A model generated the notes under the pieces. That model saw only the letters and a list, made by a program, of their open reading frames with translations. It had not been told where the DNA came from and made no database searches. A DNA stretch of 35,528 nt from an uncultured Parasphingopyxis sp. (GTDB lineage: Bacteria > Pseudomonadota > Alphaproteobacteria > Sphingomonadales > Sphingomonadaceae). The stretch spans positions 1 through 35,528 of the forward strand of contig CAMYKP010000011.1 in assembly GCA_947259005.1 (NCBI GenBank), written 5' to 3'. This document shows positions 1 through 7,903 of this stretch, piece by piece (the stretch's first letter is position 1; each line of letters starts with the position of its first letter). The translations under genes and the position numbers were made by a program.

Positions 1-2
1 CC

Positions 3-2000
3 GCAGTGGGTCGCATCGCCATGGCGACGGCCAATGAATCGAGCGCCTTTGGTGAAAATGCCCGGGCTACGGGTGTCGCTTCAGCCGCGCTCGGCGAAGA
101 CAGCATTGCACAGGGCGAGATATCCACTGCAGTAGGCTCAAACGCCGACGCGATCGGGCGCGGCGCAACATCGCTTGGCTCTTTCAGCAACGCCCAGGGC
201 GCAGGATCGATCGCGATCGGTGCTGATCTTACATCCTTTACCGGCGCCACCGCGACCGGAATCAGTTCGATCGCAATTGGCGAGCGCAGCAGTGTCACAG
301 GACTCGAGGCGATTACGATCGGCGCCAAATCGGATGCTACAAATGACGGTGCGATTGCCATTGGCGGCGACGGCGGCGACGGGAATTCCGATGGCGCGCA
401 GGCGACCGGGCTTGCTTCGGTGGCGCTCGGTGCGGATGCCTCGGCGGTCGGGACCAGCGCAATTGCCATCGGCAATGGATCGTCTGCGGCTCAGGGTAAT
501 ACGATTGCCATCGGTCGGATCACCAGTGCCGCTGGCACCAACACGGTGGTTATCGGCAATCAGGCAGAAGCGACTCAAAATGCTGCGATCAGCATCGGCG
601 TGGATGCCACTGCGACGGGCGACAGTTCAATTTCCATTGGTGAATTCACCGATGCGACGCAAACTGGGGCGATTGCCATCGGCGGAGACGGCGCGGATGC
701 CGGGTCCACTGGCGCACAGGCAACCGGCATCGGTGCGATCGCACTGGGCGCGGATGTGCTGGCGAGCGGTTCGAACGCGACGGCGATCGGCGCCGATGGT
801 TCGGACGGCGACGATCTGGGCGCGCAGGCGACCGGCGAGGAATCGACGGCGCTTGGAACCGATTCAGTGGCATCGGGCACGCAGTCTCTGGCGATAGGGC
901 GGATCGCCCGAGCGAGCGGCGGCAACAGCACGGCCATTGGCAACCGCGCCACGGCCAGCGGTGTCGGCGCAACCGCGCTCGGCAGCCAGGCCAGCGCGAC
1001 GGGCAACCGCTCCATGGCAATCGGCGACCAGACGGTGGCCTCGGGAGCCCGCTCTACGGCCCTCGGTTATCAGTCGGTAGCGGCGTTCACCAACTCGATG
1101 GCAATCGGCTTCGGTGCGGCATCGTCCGGCGCGAACAACATCGCTATCGGCAATGCCAACGCGACATACACATTGGCGGGCCTTGGCGCGCTGGTGCCTG
1201 CCGGGCAGACGGCAACGGTGACGGTCAATTCGTCGGGCATGCTTTCGGTGGCCAATGCTGCGCCATCGTCGAGCAGCGCGGTGGTTACGGGAACGGCGCC
1301 GGTCAATGCGCCGACACCGGCGATGATGACGACGGCTTCCGCAGGGATGATGACGACCAACGCAGCGCCAGGTTCGGCCGCGACGCGCGGGGGACTTGTG
1401 CCGCTGGCATCGACCCCGGGCGATAATGGCAGCGTGGCGCAGACGGCAGCGGCAGCGCTTCCCAATGCCGAAACCGCGATGATGACGACCGCCGGCAACA
1501 GCTATGCCATGGCGACGAGCACGGCTCCGAGTACGTCGACGGTGCAGACGGCGACAATGGCCGCGAATACCAACATGGCCTTTGTATCATCGCAGCCGCT
1601 TGCGGCCAGCTCTGCTGCGGTTACAGCGAATACGTCCGCGATTGCGGCCAATACCGCAGATATCGCGACCAACACGACTGCGATTGCATCCAACTCGACG
1701 GCGATTGCGGCGCTGCAGGGGCAGACGACTACCCTGTTCGAACTGACCACGCAGAACCGGGTCGATATCCAGCGGGCCAATGAAGGCATCGCCATGGCGC
1801 TTTCCATGGAATCGCCGGTGCTGCTCCCGGATATGAACTTCGCCCTGTCCAGCGGCATCGGCTATTTCGCCAACCGCTTTGCGGCATCCTCGTCGCTGTC
1901 GGCGCGGATCAGTGACAATGCATCCTTCTCTGCCGGTGTTGGCGTGGGGCTCGACTCCGGCGAGGTCGGCGCGCGGACGGGCTTCCAGATCGGTTGGTAA
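3..2000 (+). CDS. Trimeric autotransporter adhesin (YadA-like), 5' end outside window
   Basis: This is the C-terminal part of a surface adhesin that would form a homotrimer, with a passenger displayed outside the cell and a beta-barrel anchor in the outer membrane. The frame is open to the left edge and no signal peptide is present, so the true start lies upstream. Counting from the GTG at 6, residues 1-385 are YadA head repeats of roughly 14-16 residues with the pattern AxG..A.AIG. Three repeats carry acidic inserts that end in GAQATG (near residues 120-135, 226-241, 262-277). Residues 395-535 are an Ala/Thr/Ser-rich linker containing MMTT three times. Residues 540-570 are four heptads of the NTxxIAx type, typical of stalk coiled coils. 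Residues 608-664 fit the four-strand YadA anchor and end in an aromatic Trp. The class is certain; the receptor is unknown. Confidence 0.93.
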   Translation, partial: AVGRIAMATANESSAFGENARATGVASAALGEDSIAQGEISTAVGSNADAIGRGATSLGSFSNAQGAGSIAIGADLTSFTGATATGISSIAIGERSSVTGLEAITIGAKSDATNDGAIAIGGDGGDGNSDGAQATGLASVALGADASAVGTSAIAIGNGSSAAQGNTIAIGRITSAAGTNTVVIGNQAEATQNAAISIGVDATATGDSSISIGEFTDATQTGAIAIGGDGADAGSTGAQATGIGAIALGADVLASGSNATAIGADGSDGDDLGAQATGEESTALGTDSVASGTQSLAIGRIARASGGNSTAIGNRATASGVGATALGSQASATGNRSMAIGDQTVASGARSTALGYQSVAAFTNSMAIGFGAASSGANNIAIGNANATYTLAGLGALVPAGQTATVTVNSSGMLSVANAAPSSSSAVVTGTAPVNAPTPAMMTTASAGMMTTNAAPGSAATRGGLVPLASTPGDNGSVAQTAAAALPNAETAMMTTAGNSYAMATSTAPSTSTVQTATMAANTNMAFVSSQPLAASSAAVTANTSAIAANTADIATNTTAIASNSTAIAALQGQTTTLFELTTQNRVDIQRANEGIAMALSMESPVLLPDMNFALSSGIGYFANRFAASSSLSARISDNASFSAGVGVGLDSGEVGARTGFQIGW

Positions 2001-2076
2001 TTCGCAATTGACTGGAATCATGGGGCAGGGGCGCTATGCTTGCGACTGTGCCGCGTACACCATGGGGACCTGCGAA

Positions 2077-2556
2077 ATGTTGAAGCGTTTTTTGATCGTC
2101 CTTTGCCTGGGGCTGCTTGCCATCCCTGCTCAGGCGCAGGACCCGCGCACTACGCCCAATGCATCGCTTCCGACGCCCGACAGGCTGGCGCTTTCGCGCC
2201 TGTTATGGGGTACGATGGTGTCGATCGACGATGCCAATATTTCCGGCAATTATTCGGTTCTGCGCGATACCGGGGCGACCAATTTCCAGGTACAGAACAG
2301 CGCCGCACAACTGGCCGAAACCTTCCGCTATCTGCGCGAGCAGCAGATCGATCTTTCGACGACCCTGCTTCTGGCGCCGGAATTCACCCAGCCGCCCCTG
2401 ATGGTCGCGCCGGATATTTTGCGGGTACAGGGCGTGTTCGGATTGCGGCCGATCGCGATCCAGTTCGACATTCATTACCAGTGGCAAGGCGGCCGCTGGA
2501 AAGTCCTGTCGATTGGCCTGCAACCGTTGACGCTCCAGAATGTGGAGGCGGGTTAG
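2077..2556 (+). CDS. Small secreted protein, possibly NTF2-like, downstream of the adhesin
   Basis: A 159-residue protein whose first 21 residues (Lys/Arg, a long hydrophobic run, then AQAQ) form a clear Sec signal peptide, so it is probably periplasmic. The ATG at 2077 is preferred over the in-frame ATG at 2062 because GGGGA at 2063-2067 then serves as the ribosome binding site and the signal peptide starts cleanly. The mature part has an alpha-helical first half and a C-terminal half rich in beta strands with a WKVLSIGLQP-like end, which recalls NTF2/SnoaL-type folds; this is a weak resemblance and I do not recognise the family for certain. It begins 76 bp after the adhesin stop on the same strand, so it may be co-transcribed and act in adhesin biogenesis. 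That role is inferred from position only. Confidence 0.8.
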   Translation: MLKRFLIVLCLGLLAIPAQAQDPRTTPNASLPTPDRLALSRLLWGTMVSIDDANISGNYSVLRDTGATNFQVQNSAAQLAETFRYLREQQIDLSTTLLLAPEFTQPPLMVAPDILRVQGVFGLRPIAIQFDIHYQWQGGRWKVLSIGLQPLTLQNVEAG

Positions 2557-2563
2557 CCTTTAC

Positions 2564-3958
2564 CTATTCTCGGTGAGCCTCGCCCATGCGGCGTATCGCA
2601 GCAACCTTGTCATTGAGCGGTTGCCAATCGTCTGCTTCATCAATCCGCGCCCAGATCGCTTCCACTTCCTCGATATGCATCGAACAGGGTTCACCGTCTG
2701 ACCAATAGGCATGGCTTGGCCGATCCGCGGCATAGGCTGCGATGGCCGGTTCCAGCGCCGAAAAATGCTCATTGCCGTAGATCGGGTCGGCCGGGGAGGG
2801 TGCGCGCCGCTGTCCGCCGCGCCAGTCAAAGAAAAACCGGTCGATGGTGATGTCGCTGTTGCGCAGCGCCTGCTCGACCAACGTCAGCAGCGCGATATCG
2901 TCTTTCATTCCGCGTGAGGGAACGCCGAGCCGGGCCAGCATCTGTTCGCGAAATGCATCCTGATAAAGCGGCCCGAATCCCTCGATGATCGGGATCAGTG
3001 GTTCTGCCTCTTCAATCAGGCGCAGCGATACGGCGAGCTGGGCAATATCCCAGTGGATTGCCTCGGCCTGGCGGGCAAAGGCGTACAGGCCGTTCTGGTC
3101 GAAATAGGCGGCGGTGAAGCCCGGTTCCCATTTGGGGGTGAAGCGCCACGGGCCATAGTCGAAGCTTTCGGTCGTGATCGCGATATTGTCGCTGTTGAGG
3201 ACGCCGTGGACGAAACCGGCAGCCATATATGAGGCCGCGAGTTTCGCTCCGCCTGCCACCACATGGGCAAGCAGCCTTTCGGGCGCGTCTTCTCCTGCTT
3301 CCTCGCCGAAATAATGTTTGAGGCAATAGGCGACCAGTTTGTGCATGTTTTCCGGTTCGCGAAGAGTCGCCAGTCGCTGGAATGTGCCGATCCGGATATG
3401 CCCATGGCTGAGCCGCACCATGACGGCAGACCGGGTCGGCGAAGGCTCGTCATTGCGCTCCAGCGCTTCGCCGGTTTCGATGAGTGAGAAGGTTTTAGAG
3501 GTTTCGACGCCCAGCGCTTCCAGCATCTCGGTTGCGAGAATTTCCCGCACCCCGCCTTTCAGGGTCAGCCGTCCGTCGCCGAACCGGCTATAGGGTGTGG
3601 GGCCGGAGCCTTTGGTGCCAAGGTCCATCAGCCGACCCAGTCCGTCGCGCATCTGGGCGAACAGAAAGCCGCGTCCATCCCCGATTTCGGGATTGTAGCT
3701 GCGAAACTGGTGTCCATGATAGCGCAGGGCCAGCGGAGAGGGGAGCGAACCCTGCAGCGGCGCGAACCGTCCGAAATGGGCGGTCCACTCCTCGTCGTTC
3801 AAATCCGCAAGTCCGACGGTCTCCGCCCAGCGGTCATTGCGGAAGCGGAGCAGGGTTTGCGGAAAATTCGCTGCCTCGACCGGGTCGTAGAAATCCCCAC
3901 CCAGTTCATGGATCGCGGTTTCGGGGCTGTAAGTTGAAGCTTGCGGCAAAATCGTCAT
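2564..3958 (-). CDS. selO: SelO/YdiU family protein adenylyltransferase (pseudokinase)
   Basis: A 464-residue protein of the SelO (UPF0061/YdiU) family, which transfers AMP from ATP to Ser, Thr or Tyr of target proteins and is linked to redox stress responses. Family signatures are visible: YHGHQF at 80-85, EIGDGRG at 91-97, a lysine-containing GTKGSGPTPYSR at 114-125, GGVREILATEM at 135-145 and the metal/catalytic HGVLNSDN at 251-258. Length is normal for the family. No selenocysteine or cysteine near the C-terminus is seen, as in many bacterial members. The start codon has no strong ribosome binding site, but the N-terminus fits the family. It ends 7 bp from the convergent small secreted gene. 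Its ATG overlaps an upstream ATG of the divergent hydrolase frame. Confidence 0.93.
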   Translation of the reverse strand: MTILPQASTYSPETAIHELGGDFYDPVEAANFPQTLLRFRNDRWAETVGLADLNDEEWTAHFGRFAPLQGSLPSPLALRYHGHQFRSYNPEIGDGRGFLFAQMRDGLGRLMDLGTKGSGPTPYSRFGDGRLTLKGGVREILATEMLEALGVETSKTFSLIETGEALERNDEPSPTRSAVMVRLSHGHIRIGTFQRLATLREPENMHKLVAYCLKHYFGEEAGEDAPERLLAHVVAGGAKLAASYMAAGFVHGVLNSDNIAITTESFDYGPWRFTPKWEPGFTAAYFDQNGLYAFARQAEAIHWDIAQLAVSLRLIEEAEPLIPIIEGFGPLYQDAFREQMLARLGVPSRGMKDDIALLTLVEQALRNSDITIDRFFFDWRGGQRRAPSPADPIYGNEHFSALEPAIAAYAADRPSHAYWSDGEPCSMHIEEVEAIWARIDEADDWQPLNDKVAAIRRMGEAHRE

Positions 3959-3995
3959 GGCCCGATATGGGGGGAAGCAACGGGAGAGCGCAAGC

Positions 3996-4856
3996 GTGGC
4001 GGACTATAGTGACGGGGTCTGGTGGTCGAATGACGGATTGCGGCTGCATTATCGCAGCTATGCCGGTCCGTCCGGCAAGCCACCGATCCTCTGCCTGCAC
4101 GGCCTGACCCGCAACGCGCGGGACTGGGAACCTGTCGCCGATCGACTGGCGGGCGATTGGCAGCTCTATGTGCTGGAAATGCGGGGGCGCGGCGAGAGCG
4201 CCTATGCGTCCGATCCGATGACCTATGTCCCGCTGACGTACGTCCAGGATGTCGAGGCATTCCTGAAAGACCGGAATATCGATCGCTATATCGCATTCGG
4301 GACCTCGCTCGGCGGAATCATCACCATGCTGCAGGCGGCAACCCGACCCGAGCGGCTGGCCGGGGTGATGCTCAACGATGTTGGTCCGGTGATCGAGGAA
4401 GAGGGTGTGGAGAGGATCCGCGGTTATGTCGGCAAGGGCGGCAACTATCCGACATGGCTCCACGCGGCACGAGCGCTGCAAACCGGCTTTGGCGATATCT
4501 ATCCGAAATGGGAGCTGGCCGACTGGCTGGCAATGGCCAAGCGGCTTTGCAAGCTCCAGCCTTCGGGCCGGATCGGCTATGATTATGACATGCGGATCGC
4601 CGAACCGTTCCGGGTGCCGGGCGGCGAATCCGGGTTTGATATGTGGACGGCCTATGCCGGCCTGAAAAATGTGCCGACGCTGCTGGTGCGCGGCGGCCAT
4701 TCGGAAATTCTTTCAGAAGCAACGGCCGATGAGATGAAACGGCGCAAAACCGATCTGGAAATTGCGACGGTACCCGATGTCGGTCATGCCCCGGTTCTCA
4801 ACGAACCGGAGGCCGAAGCCGCCATCGACCAGCTATTGGAGCAGATTGAGGCGTGA
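3996..4856 (+). CDS. Alpha/beta hydrolase
   Basis: A 286-residue cytoplasmic hydrolase of the alpha/beta fold. The oxyanion region is LHGLTRNARDW (34-44), the nucleophile elbow is GTSLGG with Ser104, and the C-terminal histidine is in DVGHAP (His264). The acid residue position, often Asp in SDIL, reads SEIL here. The frame also allows an ATG at 3957, but GTG at 3996 is preferred because GGGAGA at 3982-3987 sits 8 nt before it and the family N-terminus begins about there; the extra 13 residues would look non-native. It overlaps the glycosyltransferase downstream by 4 bp (GTGA), so the two are translationally coupled. The substrate cannot be told from sequence. Confidence 0.9.
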   Translation: MADYSDGVWWSNDGLRLHYRSYAGPSGKPPILCLHGLTRNARDWEPVADRLAGDWQLYVLEMRGRGESAYASDPMTYVPLTYVQDVEAFLKDRNIDRYIAFGTSLGGIITMLQAATRPERLAGVMLNDVGPVIEEEGVERIRGYVGKGGNYPTWLHAARALQTGFGDIYPKWELADWLAMAKRLCKLQPSGRIGYDYDMRIAEPFRVPGGESGFDMWTAYAGLKNVPTLLVRGGHSEILSEATADEMKRRKTDLEIATVPDVGHAPVLNEPEAEAAIDQLLEQIEA

Positions 4857-5986
4857 GCGAACCCGCGAAAATCCTGCATCTCCACTCGACATTCTCGCTG
4901 GGCGGGAAGGAGGCGCGGGCGGTCAGGTTGATGAACGCCTTTGGAGACCGCGCGCGGCACACGATTCTCAGCGCCATGCCGGAGGCGCTTGGTGCGCGCG
5001 ATGCGATCGACCCCGATATCGCAGCCGATTTTCCGCACGACGCCCCGTCGCTGGTCGGTAAGCCCGGATTGCGGCGATACCGCGCGCTGGCCCGCTATAT
5101 GCGGCAGTTCGATCTCGTCCTCAGCTATAATTGGGGATCGATGGACGGGGTGATGACGCACCGATTGTTCGGGTCCGGATTGCCGGCGATCATCCACCAT
5201 GAAGACGGGTTCAACGCCGATGAAGCGGATCGGCTGAAGGCCAAGCGCAATATCTATCGCCGCCTGGCCTTTCCGACCCTGCATGCGCTTGTCGTCCCAT
5301 CGGACCGGCTCCATGCGATTGCGCATTCAATCTGGAAGCAGCCCGAACGCCGGATACGGCAGATTGCGAACGGCATTCCGGTAGCGCGCTATGCCGAGGC
5401 CCCCGATCCCGGCGCAATTCCCGGCTTTGAGCGCCAGCCCGGCGATGTGGTTATCGGTACAATTGCGGGCTTGCGGGAGGTGAAGGACCTGCCGCGCCTT
5501 GTCAGTGCGGTTGCGGCATTGCCTCCCCATGTGCGGCTCGTGATTGTGGGCCAGGGGCCGGAGCGAGGTGCGATCGAGGCAGAAGCGCTGCGATGCGGCA
5601 TTGTCGACCGGGTTATGCTGGCAGGCTTTCTCGACCGGCCGTGGCGCTATACAGGCCATTTCGACATATTCGCGCTTTCTTCCCGCAGCGAGCAGTTCCC
5701 GATTTCCGTTGTCGAGGCGATGGCGGCAGGAATTCCGGTGGCATCACCAAAGGTTGGCGATGTGGAAACAATGGTGAGCGCGGAGAATCAGCCGCTGATC
5801 GCGCTGAGCGAGACAGACTTGGCCGGTGCTCTGGGCAAGCTGGTTGCGGATGCGGCTTTGCGCTCCAAGATCGGCGCAGCCAACCGCGCAAAAGCGCAAT
5901 CCGACTATGATGAAAGCGGGATGATCGGCGCATATGCTGCGCTTTACGAGGGAGCGCTTGGCCGCCCGGGCTTATTCACAGCCTGA
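4853..5986 (+). CDS. Glycosyltransferase family 4 (GT-B)
   Basis: A 377-residue GT-B glycosyltransferase that probably transfers a sugar from a nucleotide sugar during cell-surface glycan or glycolipid synthesis. The N-terminal acceptor domain begins with a HLHSTFSLGGKE motif typical of GT4. The C-terminal donor domain carries the EX7E motif, Glu280 and Glu288, in SEQFPISVVEAMAAG. No transmembrane segment is seen. The GTG start at 4853 overlaps the hydrolase stop by 4 bp (GTGA). No other glycan genes are next to it, so the pathway remains open. Confidence 0.88.
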   Translation: MSEPAKILHLHSTFSLGGKEARAVRLMNAFGDRARHTILSAMPEALGARDAIDPDIAADFPHDAPSLVGKPGLRRYRALARYMRQFDLVLSYNWGSMDGVMTHRLFGSGLPAIIHHEDGFNADEADRLKAKRNIYRRLAFPTLHALVVPSDRLHAIAHSIWKQPERRIRQIANGIPVARYAEAPDPGAIPGFERQPGDVVIGTIAGLREVKDLPRLVSAVAALPPHVRLVIVGQGPERGAIEAEALRCGIVDRVMLAGFLDRPWRYTGHFDIFALSSRSEQFPISVVEAMAAGIPVASPKVGDVETMVSAENQPLIALSETDLAGALGKLVADAALRSKIGAANRAKAQSDYDESGMIGAYAALYEGALGRPGLFTA

Positions 5987-6050
5987 GTAAAATGGTCGCA
6001 TCCCTCTGCAAAAGCCCCTATATGGCGGCTTGAACCGGGTCGGAGTGAAT

Positions 6051-7454
6051 ATGTTCAAGGGTTTAGATACGATCAGCTATGGCGGACGCGAAGTTCTGCC
6101 CCTGATCGAAGGTGGCAAGGGCGTAGCAGCCACCAATGGTATGAGTTCGGGTGCATGGGCCGCGGCTGGTGGCATTGGCACCGTTTCGGCGGTCAATGCC
6201 GACAGCTACGATGCCGAGGGCCGGGTTATCCCGCAAATCTATCATGGCAAGCGGCGCGTCGACCGACATGAAGAGCTGATCCAGTATGCGATCGACGGTG
6301 CCATTGAGCAGGTTCGCCGCGCCTTTGAAATCGCCAGCGGCAGGGGCGCGATCAACATCAATGTGCTTTGGGAAATGGGCGGTGCTCAGGAAGTTCTTCA
6401 TGGCGTACTCGAAAAGACCAAGGGCCTTGTCGCGGGCGTGACCTGCGGCGCAGGCATGCCCTACAAGCTCTCCGAGATAGCCGCTTCCTATCAGGTTCAT
6501 TACCTGCCGATCATAAGCTCGGCACGGGCGTTTCGCGCCCTCTGGAAACGCGCCTATTCAAAGGCCGCTGAATGGCTTGGCGCGGTGGTTTATGAAGATC
6601 CATGGAAAGCGGGTGGCCATAACGGTCTGTCCAATGCCGAAGATCCGCTCAAACCCGAAGATCCCTATCCGCGCGTCAAGGAATTGCGGGATGTCATGCG
6701 TGCAGAGGGCATTTCGGACGATGTCCCGATCGTGATGGCCGGCGGTGTCTGGTATCTGCGCGACTGGGATCATTGGATCAACAATCCAGAACTCGGCCAG
6801 ATCACCTTCCAGTACGGCACACGGCCGCTTCTGACGCAGGAAAGCCCGATCCCGCAGGCCTGGAAAGACCGGCTGACGACCCTCGACGAGGGGGATATCC
6901 TGCTCCACAAATTTTCGCCGACGGGTTTTTATTCCTCCGCTGTTCGCAATGATTTCCTGAAGAATCTTGAGAGCCGGTCTGAACGGCAGATCGCCTTTTC
7001 GCTCGAAGCGGCCGGTGATCACCAATATCAGCTCGATGTCGGCGTGAAGGGCAAGAATTTCTGGGTCACGCGCGGTGATTTGCTGCGCGCGCGCGAATGG
7101 GATGCGCTGGGCTTTGCGATGGCGTTGAAAACACCGGACAACACGCTGGTGTTCGTCACCGCAGAGGAAGCCGCGTTAATTCGCAAGGACCAGGCCGATT
7201 GCATGGGTTGTCTGAGCCAGTGCCAATTCTCGTCATGGAAAGACAAGGACAATTACACGACCGGCAGGCTCGCCGATCCGCGCTCATTCTGCATCCAGAA
7301 AACGCTGCAGGATATTGTTCATGGCGGACCGATGGATCACAACCTTATGTTTGCCGGTCATAACGCCTTCAACTTCAAGACCGACCCCTTTTACTCGAAC
7401 GGATTCGTGCCGACGGTAAAGCAGTTGGTAGACCGGATCGCGACCGGGGACTGA
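6051..7454 (+). CDS. Nitronate monooxygenase / NAD(P)H-dependent flavin oxidoreductase family protein with Cys cluster
   Basis: A 467-residue protein of the 2-nitropropane dioxygenase (NPD) superfamily, FMN-dependent TIM-barrel enzymes related also to FabK. Visible family features are GVTCGAGMPYKLSE, the KAGGHNGL segment that carries the usual catalytic His region, and VMAGGVW in the phosphate-binding part. It is longer than classical nitronate monooxygenases (about 330-380 residues) because of a C-terminal extension with Cys384, Cys387, Cys391 and Cys414, a spacing that could bind metal or an Fe-S cluster. The ATG at 6051 is chosen over TTG at 6030 because GGAG at 6042-6045 is correctly placed. 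It stands alone between the glycosyltransferase (64 bp upstream) and a small membrane protein. The substrate is unknown; nitronate oxidation should not be assumed. Confidence 0.85.
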   Translation: MFKGLDTISYGGREVLPLIEGGKGVAATNGMSSGAWAAAGGIGTVSAVNADSYDAEGRVIPQIYHGKRRVDRHEELIQYAIDGAIEQVRRAFEIASGRGAININVLWEMGGAQEVLHGVLEKTKGLVAGVTCGAGMPYKLSEIAASYQVHYLPIISSARAFRALWKRAYSKAAEWLGAVVYEDPWKAGGHNGLSNAEDPLKPEDPYPRVKELRDVMRAEGISDDVPIVMAGGVWYLRDWDHWINNPELGQITFQYGTRPLLTQESPIPQAWKDRLTTLDEGDILLHKFSPTGFYSSAVRNDFLKNLESRSERQIAFSLEAAGDHQYQLDVGVKGKNFWVTRGDLLRAREWDALGFAMALKTPDNTLVFVTAEEAALIRKDQADCMGCLSQCQFSSWKDKDNYTTGRLADPRSFCIQKTLQDIVHGGPMDHNLMFAGHNAFNFKTDPFYSNGFVPTVKQLVDRIATGD

Positions 7455-7533
7455 GGCAAAGTCCTTACCTGTGAAGTAATTGCCGCGAGCATCTGAATGC
7501 GCCACCGGTCCGACTGGGATCGGGAAGGTTCGT

Positions 7534-7893
7534 ATGGCTGAACGGGTTGCGTGGATCGCGTTGGCGCTGGTGCATTTGATGCCAGCCATTGCCTTTATCG
7601 TACCGTCAATGATTTCGCGCCTCTACGGCGTTGCCGCAGGCGAGCCCCTGTTTCCATTGCTTCACCATCGCGCTGCCTTGTTCGCGGTAATTTTGCTGAT
7701 CTGCCTATGGGCGGCGATTGATCCGGGCGTACGCCAGTTGGCCGTGGTCGCTACGGCGCTGTCGATGCTCGGCTTTCTGGCAATCTACTGGTCAGCAGGG
7801 CAACCGGCGTCGCTGCGAACAATCGCCCTTGTCGATCTCATCGGGCTGCCATTCCTGGCCTTTGCGGCGTGGAGGGCTTTTTTAAGCGCCTGA
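7534..7893 (+). CDS. Small four-helix membrane protein, unknown function
   Basis: A 119-residue hydrophobic protein with about four predicted transmembrane helices (roughly residues 5-25, 45-63, 66-88, 95-115), so it is an inner-membrane protein. The ATG at 7534 has GGGAAGG at 7522-7528; the longer frame from 7480 adds a hydrophilic stretch without a ribosome binding site. I do not recognise a characterised family. It lies 79 bp after the flavoprotein gene and ends 10 bp from the convergent ammonium transporter. Confidence 0.75.
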   Translation: MAERVAWIALALVHLMPAIAFIVPSMISRLYGVAAGEPLFPLLHHRAALFAVILLICLWAAIDPGVRQLAVVATALSMLGFLAIYWSAGQPASLRTIALVDLIGLPFLAFAAWRAFLSA

Positions 7894-7903
7894 CGGAGCT
7901 TGC

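Noticed and set aside
1..1170. CRISPR-like or tandem DNA repeat in the adhesin
   Set aside because: The periodicity is in the protein head repeats; the DNA units vary in length and sequence and are coding throughout.
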